From assembly GCA_020724425.1 (NCBI GenBank), contig DYGY01000023.1, positions 1 through 36,565 of the forward strand: a DNA stretch of 36,565 nucleotides, written 5' to 3'. The notes under the pieces were generated by a model. It had not been told where the DNA came from and did no database searches. It saw only the letters and a list, made by a program, of their open reading frames with translations. The translations under genes were made by a program, and so were the position numbers. Below, piece after piece: positions 25,156-33,727 of the stretch (positions within the stretch are counted from its first letter, which is position 1; each line of letters opens with the position of its first letter). The DNA comes from Thermaerobacter marianensis. Lineage in GTDB: Bacteria > Bacillota > Sulfobacillia > DVGY01.

Positions 25156-25704
25156 TTAGAATAACCGCAAAAAGCCCAAAAAAACAAAGATCACTCCTGG
25201 CAAATACGCGAGGGGACGTCTCTCTTTTGTCACTAACTTAAATAGCCCGACATAGTTCCCTAGCCATACCAATAAATAATGAGCAAGACCAAAGGCGAGT
25301 GGAGTCCAAAGAGTGTTCCAGCCCATAACACCAACTGCAAGAGCAGCTATAGAAGCATCAATAGCCACAACTGTTCCAACCAAGAGGCTATCAACTAAAG
25401 ACATATTGCTCACTTGCTTTTTCCCTTTGATAATCTCTTGAGGTTTTCTGACCATTAAGAAAGCCCTGATGCCTATAAAGATGAATAAGAGGGCTCCTAC
25501 CAGATTAGTAGCCCATTCAGGTACAAAACCCATCAACATGGAACCTACTAGAATAGCTCCTAGACTACCAAGAAATGAAATCAAACCAATTAGCACTAAT
25601 GCGAATTGAGTAGCGCGAATCTTCCCTAGCCCATAAGCCAAACCACTCCAAAAGCCATCCATACTAACAGCTAAAGAAAGCATTATAATCGAAAATAGCT
25701 CCAT
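25156..25704 (-). CDS. ytaF: MntP/YtaF-type membrane protein
   Basis: Predicted 182 residues with six transmembrane helices in two halves. The motifs SLAVSMDGFWSGLAYGL and VAIDASIAALAVGVMG carry the paired Asp of the MntP (manganese efflux) superfamily; the first, with MDGF and a following YGLGKI, is closer to the sporulation protein YtaF than to MntP itself. In sporulating Firmicutes YtaF is a membrane protein of unclear function. The start is the second ATG (GGAGGG 9 nt upstream). It precedes the GNAT gene and is separate from the plus-strand pcrB. Confidence 0.82.
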   Translation of the reverse strand: MELFSIIMLSLAVSMDGFWSGLAYGLGKIRATQFALVLIGLISFLGSLGAILVGSMLMGFVPEWATNLVGALLFIFIGIRAFLMVRKPQEIIKGKKQVSNMSLVDSLLVGTVVAIDASIAALAVGVMGWNTLWTPLAFGLAHYLLVWLGNYVGLFKLVTKERRPLAYLPGVIFVFLGFLRLF

Positions 25705-25822
25705 TCTTACCATCCCTCCACACGTCGTCTCACTTGATGTTATGGTCCTTACTCATCATGTGTGCTAAAAGAAGGTAAGATATGAACTAATCAAGAAATA
25801 CCGGAACAGGGAGGGTTAAACC

Positions 25823-26536
25823 ATGAACAACTATCGTCACATAACAAAAGTAGATCCAGACAAACCCCTAAATCAAGCCCAACTTGATTTTTTGAAGGAG
25901 AGTAATACAGATGCCATAATAATTGGAGGTACTCAGGGAATCACCAAAACAAAGGTATCCACCTCATTAGACCAATTTAGAAACAGCAATAAGCCTATCT
26001 GGCTTGAGGTATCCAATTCGGAAACCATCATTCCCGGCTTTACCGGCTACCTCATTCCCTTTGTCCTTAACGCTAGAAACCTTGATTATCTAATAACCAA
26101 ACAACACCATGCTCTTAAAGAATATGGTGCTCTTCTAGATTTCTTGCCTGAAGAGAAAACACTAGCGGAAGGCTATATTGTGCTTAATCCAGCTTCCTCT
26201 GTGGCTCAAAAAACCCAAGCTCAAACAAATCTGACTACAAAAGACTGTATAGCCTTTACTCGATTAGCAGACAGGTTCTTTAACATGCCAATAGTCTATG
26301 TGGAATACAGTGGAACTTTCGGAGATATGGAACTACTAAGCGAAATTAGAAGAGTTACAAAAAAGGCAAGACTTTTTTATGGAGGAGGAATAGATAGCTA
26401 TAAAAAGGCAAAACAAGCAGGAGAGATAGCTGACACTATCATTGTAGGCAACCTGCTTCACTCAGAGAACTATCAAAAGCTAGAGGAAACAATCCTAGCA
26501 GTCAAACCTAATCAAGGGCCCAATAGTGATTCTTAG
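25823..26536 (+). CDS. pcrB: PcrB-type (geranylgeranyl/heptaprenyl)glyceryl phosphate synthase family protein
   Basis: 237-residue TIM barrel of the GGGP synthase/PcrB family; in Firmicutes PcrB joins heptaprenyl diphosphate to glycerol-1-phosphate. The N-terminal KVDPDKPLNQ holds the Asp that binds magnesium; AIIIGGTQGIT, VYVEYSGTFGD, and FYGGGIDSYKKA with TIIVGNLLH are the phosphate-binding turns. AGGGAGGG precedes the ATG. The expected pcrA helicase partner is not adjacent. The last 29 nt overlap the convergent MauE-like gene. Confidence 0.88.
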   Translation: MNNYRHITKVDPDKPLNQAQLDFLKESNTDAIIIGGTQGITKTKVSTSLDQFRNSNKPIWLEVSNSETIIPGFTGYLIPFVLNARNLDYLITKQHHALKEYGALLDFLPEEKTLAEGYIVLNPASSVAQKTQAQTNLTTKDCIAFTRLADRFFNMPIVYVEYSGTFGDMELLSEIRRVTKKARLFYGGGIDSYKKAKQAGEIADTIIVGNLLHSENYQKLEETILAVKPNQGPNSDS

Positions 26537-26930
26537 TAGCAAAGATTAATAGAGCAACAGAGAAAAGAACTAAATCTTTAAGAATATCCAACCAGCCAAC
26601 AACCTCAGGATCCTGGCCGAGACCGAAACAACCACATCCCAAAGGCAACTCCTGACCAAAATTCAGCACAAGGGCTATACCAAAAATAATACTCAAACCC
26701 ATAGTCGCTACACTAGCCAGTCTGATATAAATCCCAACCACAAAAGCAAAACCAAGAACAATCTCAACCCAGGGTAGAACAAGAGCAATCCAAAGACTAA
26801 GGGTCGGCCCTACAATACCATAAGACTCAACAACAAAAGCAAAAGCCCGGGGATCAGAAACCTTACTCAACCCGGACCAAATTAGAAACACTCCAAGCAA
26901 AACACGAACACCAAATACCAGATACCCCAT
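26508..26930 (-). CDS. MauE/DoxX-like membrane protein
   Basis: Predicted 140 residues, four transmembrane helices. The start at 26930 is preferred: AGAGG lies about 10 nt upstream, and the upstream stop is one base away. The pattern fits the MauE/DoxX superfamily: GVFLIWSGLSKVSDPRAF at helix 1, LPWVEIVLGFAFVVGIY at helix 2, then LPLGCGCFGLG between helices 3 and 4. Two Cys residues (GCGCF) are likely redox-active and face the outside or the membrane. It directly follows the membrane-anchored thioredoxin gene, as MauE follows MauD in methylamine operons; no methylamine dehydrogenase is present. Confidence 0.83.
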   Translation of the reverse strand: MGYLVFGVRVLLGVFLIWSGLSKVSDPRAFAFVVESYGIVGPTLSLWIALVLPWVEIVLGFAFVVGIYIRLASVATMGLSIIFGIALVLNFGQELPLGCGCFGLGQDPEVVGWLDILKDLVLFSVALLIFATKNHYWALD

Positions 26931-26931
26931 A

Positions 26932-27420
26932 CTAGTCTTTCCTCTCAAGACTGTTGGTAAAAAAGATATGGTAATTAGTATAGTTCTGCGCACCTTCTAT
27001 CCTCTTTACCTCTTGTCCCTCTCGGTACTCCACTACAGAGGGTACACTCTTCACACTATATTTCTTAGCTATAGACAAACTACTGCTAACATTAACCTTA
27101 ACAATGCGAACACTAGTATCCTCAGCGACCTGAGTAATTATGGGTTCAGCCTCAACACAATAGGGACAGGTGGGGGAAAAATAATAAACAAATATGGAGT
27201 CTTCTCTTTGCACTAGTCTTTCAAATACTTCATCATCAGTAACTTCTTCAATAGTGAAATCGCTTAATGGTCTCTTGTCATCAACCTCGGGCTCGCCCCC
27301 CGAGAATGTCCAATAAGACCATGCAATCCCACCAATCAAGATAGAAGCAAAAACAACAGCTACAACTAATCGTGCATAAGAGATTCCTTGTCCTCTTTTC
27401 CCCTTTTTCCTTGCCACCAT
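26932..27420 (-). CDS. Membrane-anchored thioredoxin-like protein
   Basis: 162 residues. A basic N-terminus (KKGKRG) and one membrane helix (about 17-36) anchor it, with the rest outside. The thioredoxin fold has the active site YFSPTCPYCVEAEPI and the cis-Pro region KSVPSVVEYREG. The CPYC motif is of the DsbA/glutaredoxin type rather than CGPC. GGGAGG precedes the ATG closely. It overlaps the MauE-like frame by one base gap; together they probably form an extracytoplasmic thiol oxidase or reductase pair. The electron donor or target is not in the window. Confidence 0.88.
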   Translation of the reverse strand: MVARKKGKRGQGISYARLVVAVVFASILIGGIAWSYWTFSGGEPEVDDKRPLSDFTIEEVTDDEVFERLVQREDSIFVYYFSPTCPYCVEAEPIITQVAEDTSVRIVKVNVSSSLSIAKKYSVKSVPSVVEYREGQEVKRIEGAQNYTNYHIFFTNSLERKD

Positions 27421-27484
27421 ACAGCCTCCCTCAACACCAGTAGATTAATAGTTCGACTTGAGGCTCATTTTTCCTGCTAAACTA

Positions 27485-29362
27485 TTAGGCTACACCAAAT
27501 TCATCATCTGCTACTTGCTCAGTCTCTTCACTAATATCAATCAATATTTTAACCATTTCCTCATGACTGAATGCTTGTGGGAAATTACCCCATTGCTCAT
27601 GGGTTCTTGGATCAAAGTGCTCTGCCATTAGTCCAAGATTAGTTGAAGAATTAATGCATACCTGTATTAACTCGGCACTACGCTTAGTATCACCGAAATT
27701 AAGATAATGTCTTGCTAACCATAAAGTAGGGAGATAGAAAGGAACTGCAGCATAATCATACCGGGCAATGCCTCCCCACATATTGAGTCCACCTCGCTCT
27801 TGTGCGGGAGTACCTGCATAAGGTGATGCTGTGGTATACTCTTTAATGGTTCTCTCCTTGGGAGTTTTCAGTTCCCTCTCGATTGCTTTGACAGTCTTAG
27901 TTATCCTGTCATCATCTGCACTTAACACGTTATAGAATTCTAAAGCCAGTACAGAGATATCCAAAGGTGAATCTTCAGAGTAGCTTTGCATAAAGGACTC
28001 GATTTCCTCATTCCAGCCTTCAGCTACAACTTCTCTTGCAATCTCTTCAGCTGTCTTAGACCACTCGCTGGCTTCTTCCTCATAACCGAGTAAGTTTGCC
28101 ACTTTAGAACCAACATTTAATGACTGATAACACATAACTTTGCCATGGACCCAGTGATCTAATCTCTCTCTGATCTCCCAGATACCATTCTCAGGCCTAT
28201 TCCAATTACGTTTGGTCCATTCAGCAGCAGCCCTAATATTCTTCCATTTGGACTTAAGATACTGAAGATCTCCTGTCTCTTGATAGTGGTACCATAGGCC
28301 ATCAAGAACATTACCTTCGTTATCTAGCTGAAGTTGAACAGCAGCCTTGTTACCAAAGCGCACAGGCACTTCACCATTAGGTCCTGTAAGGTCAGGAGCA
28401 ACACTCTCAAGTGGTTCCTTCCCTTCTACATCATATAAAGGATACCAAGAACCTTCCTCACTCTGTAAACTCAGAATGAAGTCATAGAATGCTCTAGCTT
28501 CTTTGTGCAAACCTACTCTATCAAAGGCTACAGCAGTATAATACCCATCTCTGACCCAAACATACCTGTAATCCCAGTTATCGCCACCACCAGGAACAGC
28601 CGGGAAAGAAGCAGTAGGTGCAGCTATAATTGCTCCTGTCTTTTCATAAGCAAGCAGCTTTAAAACCAGGAGACTACGGTAGTACATCTCTTGCCACTCA
28701 CTATTATTAGTATTAATAGTTTTGGCCTTTACCAACCAACCATTCCAGAAATCTATACACTCTTTTAGAGCTTCTGAAGCATTAAAACTCTGATGGTTCT
28801 CTTCACTATCATAAGACAATACCAAAGCAAACTCTTTAGTTTCTCCCACACCTAAATCAAGGTTAAGACAAAGACCATCCTGTTTGAGATTTTCATTAAT
28901 ACCCACAAATGACATATACAAAGAAGACTCATCACTACTTACCAACAGGCCATCTTCTTTATCCTCAACCTTAAATTCCTTCATGATAGTACTAACCGGA
29001 TTAACTCTAACGCTAAATTGTCCAACAAAACCGTCTTTAGTCTTGTTTGTGACAGTGATTTTCCTAATTAACTGTCTTTTGCCCCAAGGCATAAAATCCA
29101 CACTACCAAGCTCAATCCCCTCAAAATCAACCACTGTCTCTAAAACATTAGTCCTACCAAGATAGCTCTGACTGACCACCCGTAGCTCCCTATCACCAAT
29201 AGCCATTGACAAAGAACCACCATTAACAGGATCTAGAGCTTCCAAAAAGACAGGGAAGGAATCGAAACGAGGCATAGTAAACCAATCAATAGCAAGATTA
29301 GGGCCAATTAGTGCCGCAGTCTCACCATTACCAATAATGCCATAAAATGAATACCTGTCCAT
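27485..29362 (-). CDS. Glycoside hydrolase family 15 (glucoamylase/trehalase-like)
   Basis: Predicted 625 residues, no signal peptide, so probably cytoplasmic. The N-terminal beta domain (about 1-225) starts with YGIIGNGETAALIGPNLAIDW, usual in GH15. The (alpha/alpha)6 barrel has DNWDYRYVWVRDGYYTA, PVRFGNKAAVQLQLDNEG, NGIWEIRERLDHWVHGKVM with the catalytic acid (E396), and HEQWGNFPQAFSHEEM with the base (E589). GH15 enzymes split alpha-glucosidic bonds (maltodextrin, trehalose, kojibiose) with inversion. The ATG has GAGGTGG before it. It is last in the sugar locus after an internal terminator, so it hydrolyses what MalEFGK imports, by inference. Confidence 0.9.
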   Translation of the reverse strand: MDRYSFYGIIGNGETAALIGPNLAIDWFTMPRFDSFPVFLEALDPVNGGSLSMAIGDRELRVVSQSYLGRTNVLETVVDFEGIELGSVDFMPWGKRQLIRKITVTNKTKDGFVGQFSVRVNPVSTIMKEFKVEDKEDGLLVSSDESSLYMSFVGINENLKQDGLCLNLDLGVGETKEFALVLSYDSEENHQSFNASEALKECIDFWNGWLVKAKTINTNNSEWQEMYYRSLLVLKLLAYEKTGAIIAAPTASFPAVPGGGDNWDYRYVWVRDGYYTAVAFDRVGLHKEARAFYDFILSLQSEEGSWYPLYDVEGKEPLESVAPDLTGPNGEVPVRFGNKAAVQLQLDNEGNVLDGLWYHYQETGDLQYLKSKWKNIRAAAEWTKRNWNRPENGIWEIRERLDHWVHGKVMCYQSLNVGSKVANLLGYEEEASEWSKTAEEIAREVVAEGWNEEIESFMQSYSEDSPLDISVLALEFYNVLSADDDRITKTVKAIERELKTPKERTIKEYTTASPYAGTPAQERGGLNMWGGIARYDYAAVPFYLPTLWLARHYLNFGDTKRSAELIQVCINSSTNLGLMAEHFDPRTHEQWGNFPQAFSHEEMVKILIDISEETEQVADDEFGVA

Positions 29363-29382
29363 CGCCGCCACCTCATCTCATG

Positions 29383-29419
29383 AAAAAGCGGCAGCAGGGT
29401 TTGTTAAAACCCTGGCCGC
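29383..29419 (-). terminator. Terminator or attenuator between the binding-protein gene and GH15
   Basis: On the minus strand GCGGC-C-AGGGTTT-TAAC-AAACCCT-GCT-GCCGC, a long stem with small internal bulges (29388-29419), followed directly by TTTTT (29383-29387) and only 20 nt before the GH15 ATG. A partial terminator here would keep binding-protein mRNA high and enzyme mRNA low. Confidence 0.88.
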
Positions 29420-29431
29420 CTAGGGGGTTGG

Positions 29432-29453
29432 CTTACTCTACATAAAGAGTAAG
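29432..29453 (-). other. Hairpin directly after the binding-protein gene
   Basis: CTTACTCT (29432-29439) pairs with AGAGTAAG (29446-29453) around ACATAA, with no T-run, 10 nt past the binding-protein stop and upstream of the terminator. Such a hairpin may protect the binding-protein mRNA 3' end. Confidence 0.55.
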
Positions 29454-29462
29454 TCGGTCAAC

Positions 29463-30689
29463 TTAATTCTTTGCTGCTTCAATAACTGCAGCATACTTAT
29501 CTAGAGTCTCTTTAACAGGCTTACCTTCAATAACAATCTCTCTAAATGCATCGTTGAGAGCTCTATCGACATCAGCCCAATAAGTTACATTAGGTCTTGG
29601 TTCTGCATGCTTCAAAGTTTCATTAATTGCTTCAAAATATGGTTGCTGCCATTCTTCTACCTTACCATAAGCATCATCACGCATTGATGGCCAACCCATT
29701 TCACTTACTAAGACTTCCTGTACTTCTTTAGACATCAGATACTTCATGAACTCAACTGCTAAATCCTCATTTGGAGCACCAGTGGGAATACCTAAGACTT
29801 CACCACCAAGTACATTGCTCTTCTTGACAGGACCTGCCCAACCTTCATAAGCTTTAATCTCTTCCTTACCACTATCACGTACAATTACGTTAGTAGCGAA
29901 AGGCCAGTTCTGACCAAGATAGACAGACTCAGTTGCAAGGAACCTGTTCATTGTATTCCAATCGGCTCTCCTAGTGTCAGGTGAGAGATATGGGTATAGT
30001 TCCTGTAAGAAAGTAAATGCTGCAACACTACCTTCATCATTCAATACCAATGGATCTCCACCAGCAGACTTAATGAAGTCAAAAAGGTGAACGGTGGTGT
30101 TTCCATCCAGTGTACCCTTAATAGCTACACGACCAATACCTTCAGCTTCATAGAAAGTCTTAGCAACATCTAAGAGATCATCCCAGGTCCTTGGTACATC
30201 CAAACCATATTCGTTAAACTTATCCTCATTGTAGTATGTGATCTCTACATTAGGACGATAAGGCATAAAATACAGCTTGCCATCAAACTCACCTACAGGG
30301 ATCATAGAAGGAATTGTACTATCAGGAATAATGTCTCTATACTTACTTAAGTCCTGTACTAAACCCTTTTCTACCAAAGGTGCCAACTGCATGTTGTCCT
30401 GAGCAATCAGATCAATCTCCATCTTACCAGCTTTATGCATACTCTCTAACTGCTTAACAGTATCTTCAGCTTCAACCTGATAAGCTTTAATCTTTACACC
30501 ATGCTCTTTTTCAAATGCAGGGAAGATATGTTCTTCCATTACCTGCCACTCAGACTCACCTAGACCCATAACTACATTCAAGGTTCTTGTTTCATCTTTG
30601 CTGTCATTACCACAACCAGCTAAAGCAACGGTTGCAATCAACAATACAACCAACAACATAATGCCTTTTGACTTAAACATTTTGGACAT
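29463..30689 (-). CDS. Sugar ABC transporter substrate-binding lipoprotein
   Basis: Predicted 408 residues, family 1 (MalE-like). A signal peptide ends in VALAGC (lipobox), so it is anchored outside the membrane. The family pattern includes KQLESMHKAGKMEIDLIAQ, the hinge region GKLYFMPYRPNVEITYYN with the EYGLDVPRTWDDLL segment, and VEFMKYLMSKEVQEVL. The ATG at 30689 has GGGAGGG 6-7 nt upstream; a longer frame lacks one. Partner of the two permeases and MalK-like ATPase upstream. The exact sugar is unknown; the GH15 neighbour suggests alpha-glucosides. Confidence 0.92.
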   Translation of the reverse strand: MSKMFKSKGIMLLVVLLIATVALAGCGNDSKDETRTLNVVMGLGESEWQVMEEHIFPAFEKEHGVKIKAYQVEAEDTVKQLESMHKAGKMEIDLIAQDNMQLAPLVEKGLVQDLSKYRDIIPDSTIPSMIPVGEFDGKLYFMPYRPNVEITYYNEDKFNEYGLDVPRTWDDLLDVAKTFYEAEGIGRVAIKGTLDGNTTVHLFDFIKSAGGDPLVLNDEGSVAAFTFLQELYPYLSPDTRRADWNTMNRFLATESVYLGQNWPFATNVIVRDSGKEEIKAYEGWAGPVKKSNVLGGEVLGIPTGAPNEDLAVEFMKYLMSKEVQEVLVSEMGWPSMRDDAYGKVEEWQQPYFEAINETLKHAEPRPNVTYWADVDRALNDAFREIVIEGKPVKETLDKYAAVIEAAKN

Positions 30690-30794
30690 TTCTGTCCCTC
30701 CCTTAAAAAGTATTAAAACAACCTGAATGTGCCCTGTTTCTGTGCCCCGACTTGCTATCACCCCCGTAGATGTTCTGCAAGCTGTTAGTTTATG

Positions 30795-31634
30795 CTAACC
30801 TTTCACTGCCCCAGAAAGATACCCGGTTTTCATGTATCTCTGCAACAGGAAGGTGATAAACAACACTGGAATGGTCAGAATTGTAGCGTATGCTGCAGAT
30901 TCAAACCAGCTTCCTCTTGACACGTAGTAATAGGTCTGAAGTGGTAACGTTCGATCAGCTAGAGTCAAATACAGAGCATACGTAAACTCATTCCATGACT
31001 CAAGCCAGACAAACAAAGCTGCAACCGACAGACCCGGTAAAGATAAAGGTACAACAATCTTCCTTAAAGCCTCAATCCTGCTAGCTCCATCAACCATTGC
31101 CGCCTTCTCTAGATCAACTGGAATAGTCTCAAAAGTACCAACAAGAATCCAGGTAATAAGGGGCAGGACCTTGATTAGATGTGCCAAAACCAAACCAAGA
31201 TAAGTATCCAACAGATTCCACTTGATAAACGTAATGGAAATAGGCAAAGCAATACTTACCTCAGGAAACATCCTGGTAAAGAACAAGGCTAACACAACTG
31301 TCCACTTAACATGTTTCGGTAACCTTGAGATGACATAAGCTGCTGGAGCAGCAATTAAAACAGCAAGCACCGTAGTAGCTGTAGCAACCGTTAAACTCTT
31401 CTTCAAAGGCCCCCATAAATTACCTGAATTTAACACTCTAATCCAGTGATCCCAGGTGAAATTGTGTATCCAAAAAGATGGATACTGGGTCAGAATATCC
31501 TGAGGAGCACTAACAGAGATCTTAACCATTAAATACACCGGTATAAGGGTGATAATAGCTGCCAGAATCAACCCGGGAATACGTAACCTAGAAGCAATCT
31601 TTCCTAACCAATCAGTAGAACTTACTGTATTCAT
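30795..31634 (-). CDS. Sugar ABC transporter permease (MalG-like)
   Basis: 279 residues, six transmembrane helices. The EAA loop, which touches the ATPase, reads DLEKAAMVDGASRIEALRKIVVPLSLPG. SWNEFTYAL and the short tail are typical of MalG-type permeases. AGGGGTG precedes the ATG, which overlaps the stop of the malF-like gene by 4 nt (ATGA), indicating coupled translation of the two permeases. Confidence 0.93.
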   Translation of the reverse strand: MNTVSSTDWLGKIASRLRIPGLILAAIITLIPVYLMVKISVSAPQDILTQYPSFWIHNFTWDHWIRVLNSGNLWGPLKKSLTVATATTVLAVLIAAPAAYVISRLPKHVKWTVVLALFFTRMFPEVSIALPISITFIKWNLLDTYLGLVLAHLIKVLPLITWILVGTFETIPVDLEKAAMVDGASRIEALRKIVVPLSLPGLSVAALFVWLESWNEFTYALYLTLADRTLPLQTYYYVSRGSWFESAAYATILTIPVLFITFLLQRYMKTGYLSGAVKG

Positions 31635-32563
31635 CTGGCTTCACCCCTTTCTCTTTCAACAATCCTCAGATAACCAAGCACAAATATCATAATTAGCACT
31701 AATAAAATAGTTGCTGCCGCACCCGAAGTATGAGGATTATTATATGCCCAATACTCAGTATAGGCATAAGTAGTCAGAACAGGAGTTGTTCTTCCTGCAA
31801 GAATCAACGCCAACTCAAATATCCTAAAGGCATCAATCGCTCGAATAATTAGAGTCATAGTAATGAACGGCTTCATCAGAGGCAGAGTAATATGCCAGAA
31901 AGTATTCCAAGAAGAAGCTCCATCAATCGCAGAAGACTCATATACCTCCCCAGGAATGCTTTCTAACCCTGCCATCAAAAGCAAAATAACTAAAGGAGTA
32001 ACCTTCCACATATCAGCAAACACAATCATTAATATAGTCTTAAGACCACCCTCAGCCCAATCAATAGGGATCGTAATCAACCCTACGTGATAAAGAAAAG
32101 AGTTCAGATATCCACTAGTGTCAAAAATGTATCCCAACATAACCGCTGAAACCAGTGTCGGTACACCCATGGGCGTGAGCAGAATCGTACGAATCAAACC
32201 CTTACCCCTAAAAGGCCTAATTAACATCATTGCTAAAGTCATACCAATTATCATCTCAAAGGTAAGACTCAAACCAGCAATAACAATAGTGTTACGCAAT
32301 GCCTCCTTAAACTGACCATGCCCAATAATGTAACGATAATTATCCAGGGTCAACTGACCAGTCCTTGGATCCTGAAAACTCATAAGAATTGAAGTAAATA
32401 CAGGGACAAGCGTAAATCCTAGAATATACACTACTAAGGGTGTAACTAGAACCAATTCTAACCAGTATTTAAGAATAAACCTGCCAACCGCATTCTTAGA
32501 CAGCTTTTTGCGTACCAGTTCCTTCATTTGCTTGTCACCCTGACTCTTTGATTCCTGCATCAC
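31631..32563 (-). CDS. Sugar ABC transporter permease (MalF-like)
   Basis: 310 residues, about six transmembrane helices after a basic N-terminal tail. The EAA loop is YESSAIDGASSWNTFWHITLPLMKP. Other family features are GFTLVPVFTSILMSFQD near the first helix and VLTTYAYTEYWAYNN. It starts at GTG (32563) or the next ATG (32560), with GGGAGG 6 or 9 nt upstream. It lies between the ATPase and the second permease. Confidence 0.93.
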   Translation of the reverse strand: MMQESKSQGDKQMKELVRKKLSKNAVGRFILKYWLELVLVTPLVVYILGFTLVPVFTSILMSFQDPRTGQLTLDNYRYIIGHGQFKEALRNTIVIAGLSLTFEMIIGMTLAMMLIRPFRGKGLIRTILLTPMGVPTLVSAVMLGYIFDTSGYLNSFLYHVGLITIPIDWAEGGLKTILMIVFADMWKVTPLVILLLMAGLESIPGEVYESSAIDGASSWNTFWHITLPLMKPFITMTLIIRAIDAFRIFELALILAGRTTPVLTTYAYTEYWAYNNPHTSGAAATILLVLIMIFVLGYLRIVERERGEAR

Positions 32564-32584
32564 AGCAGTCCTCCCTTACACAGC

Positions 32585-33676
32585 TTACCGGATAGCTTTT
32601 TCTGTACTGGCATCAAAGAAATGAACCTTGTCCATGCTAAATAGCGCCTGTACGTTTGTGCTAGGTTGCATCATTGTATGTTTATCAATTCTAGCAGTAA
32701 AGTTGTGGCTTCCCCTACTTAAGTAAACATAGGTTTCTGCACCTAAAGGTTCAACAACCTCTACAGTAGCCTTAGCTACTTCCTGAATACTCTCATCAGA
32801 TTCAAAAGAAATATCTTCAGGTCTGACCCCTAAAACTATATCCTGGGCATTATGAGCCCTCAATGCCTTAACCTTTTCCTTGGTAACATGCAAGCGAATA
32901 CCATCACCAACAAAGAATAGATCATCACCAGAAGCTTCAATCCTACCAGGCAAAAAATTCATACCAGGAGACCCAATAAAACCAGCCACAAACATATTGG
33001 CAGGATTGTTATACAACTGCTCAGGGGTATCTAACTGTTGCAGATCCCCCTCATTCATAACAGCAATCCTATCACCCATGGTCATAGCTTCAGTCTGATC
33101 ATGAGTAACATAAATTGTTGTGGTCTTGAGTCGCTCATGCAACTTCTTCAACTCAATTCTCATCTGAACCCTCAATTTCGCATCAAGATTTGATAAGGGT
33201 TCATCCATCAAAAATGCCTGTGGTTCTCTAACAATAGCTCTACCAAGAGCTACCCTCTGTCTTTGTCCACCAGACATCTCCTTGGGTTTTCTCTTCAGAA
33301 GGTCCCCTAATCCCAAGATTTCGGAAGCTTCTTTGACTCTTCTGTCAATCTCAGCTTTAGGAAACTTTCTCATCTTAAGACCAAAAGCCATATTGTCATA
33401 AACATTCATATGTGGATAAAGAGCATAGTTTTGAAAAACCATTGCAATATCCCTATCCTTAGGAGCCAAATCATTAACAAGCTTATCACCAATAAAGATT
33501 TCTCCATCAGTGATTTCCTCTAGACCGGCAATCATTCTTAAGGTAGTTGACTTACCACAACCAGAGGGACCAACAAAAACCATAAACTCTTCATCTCTGA
33601 TCTCCATGTTCAACTTCTCAATAACAATGTTATCTCCATAAGCCTTCTTAACATCTCTGATTAACAAATCTGCCAT
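32585..33676 (-). CDS. Sugar ABC transporter ATPase (MalK/MsmX/UgpC-like)
   Basis: 363 residues. ATPase domain (about 1-235): Walker [11 protein letters not shown]-loop AMVFQNYALYPHM, signature MSGGQRQR, Walker B AFLMDEPLSNLD, and switch His in YVTHDQTEAM. The C-terminal TOBE-type domain has VLGVRPEDI and FDASTEKAI. This is the MalK type that serves carbohydrate importers. GAGGAGG precedes the ATG. An operator-like palindrome sits 25-40 nt upstream. Confidence 0.94.
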   Translation of the reverse strand: MADLLIRDVKKAYGDNIVIEKLNMEIRDEEFMVFVGPSGCGKSTTLRMIAGLEEITDGEIFIGDKLVNDLAPKDRDIAMVFQNYALYPHMNVYDNMAFGLKMRKFPKAEIDRRVKEASEILGLGDLLKRKPKEMSGGQRQRVALGRAIVREPQAFLMDEPLSNLDAKLRVQMRIELKKLHERLKTTTIYVTHDQTEAMTMGDRIAVMNEGDLQQLDTPEQLYNNPANMFVAGFIGSPGMNFLPGRIEASGDDLFFVGDGIRLHVTKEKVKALRAHNAQDIVLGVRPEDISFESDESIQEVAKATVEVVEPLGAETYVYLSRGSHNFTARIDKHTMMQPSTNVQALFSMDKVHFFDASTEKAIR

Positions 33677-33700
33677 CCCAATACCTCCTCAACATCACCA

Positions 33701-33716
33701 CTGGTAACGGTTCCAG
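33701..33716. promoter_or_regulatory. LacI-type operator between lacI and malK
   Basis: CTGGTAACGGTTCCAG: CTGG-TAACGGTT-CCAG is near-palindromic with a central CG, and shares the core AACGGTT with the site in the lacI promoter. It lies 25 nt before the malK ATG. No clear -35/-10 was found in this 51-bp gap, so it may act as a roadblock in a lacI-malK transcript or belong to a promoter inside lacI. Confidence 0.6.
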
Positions 33717-33727
33717 AACCAACCTTT

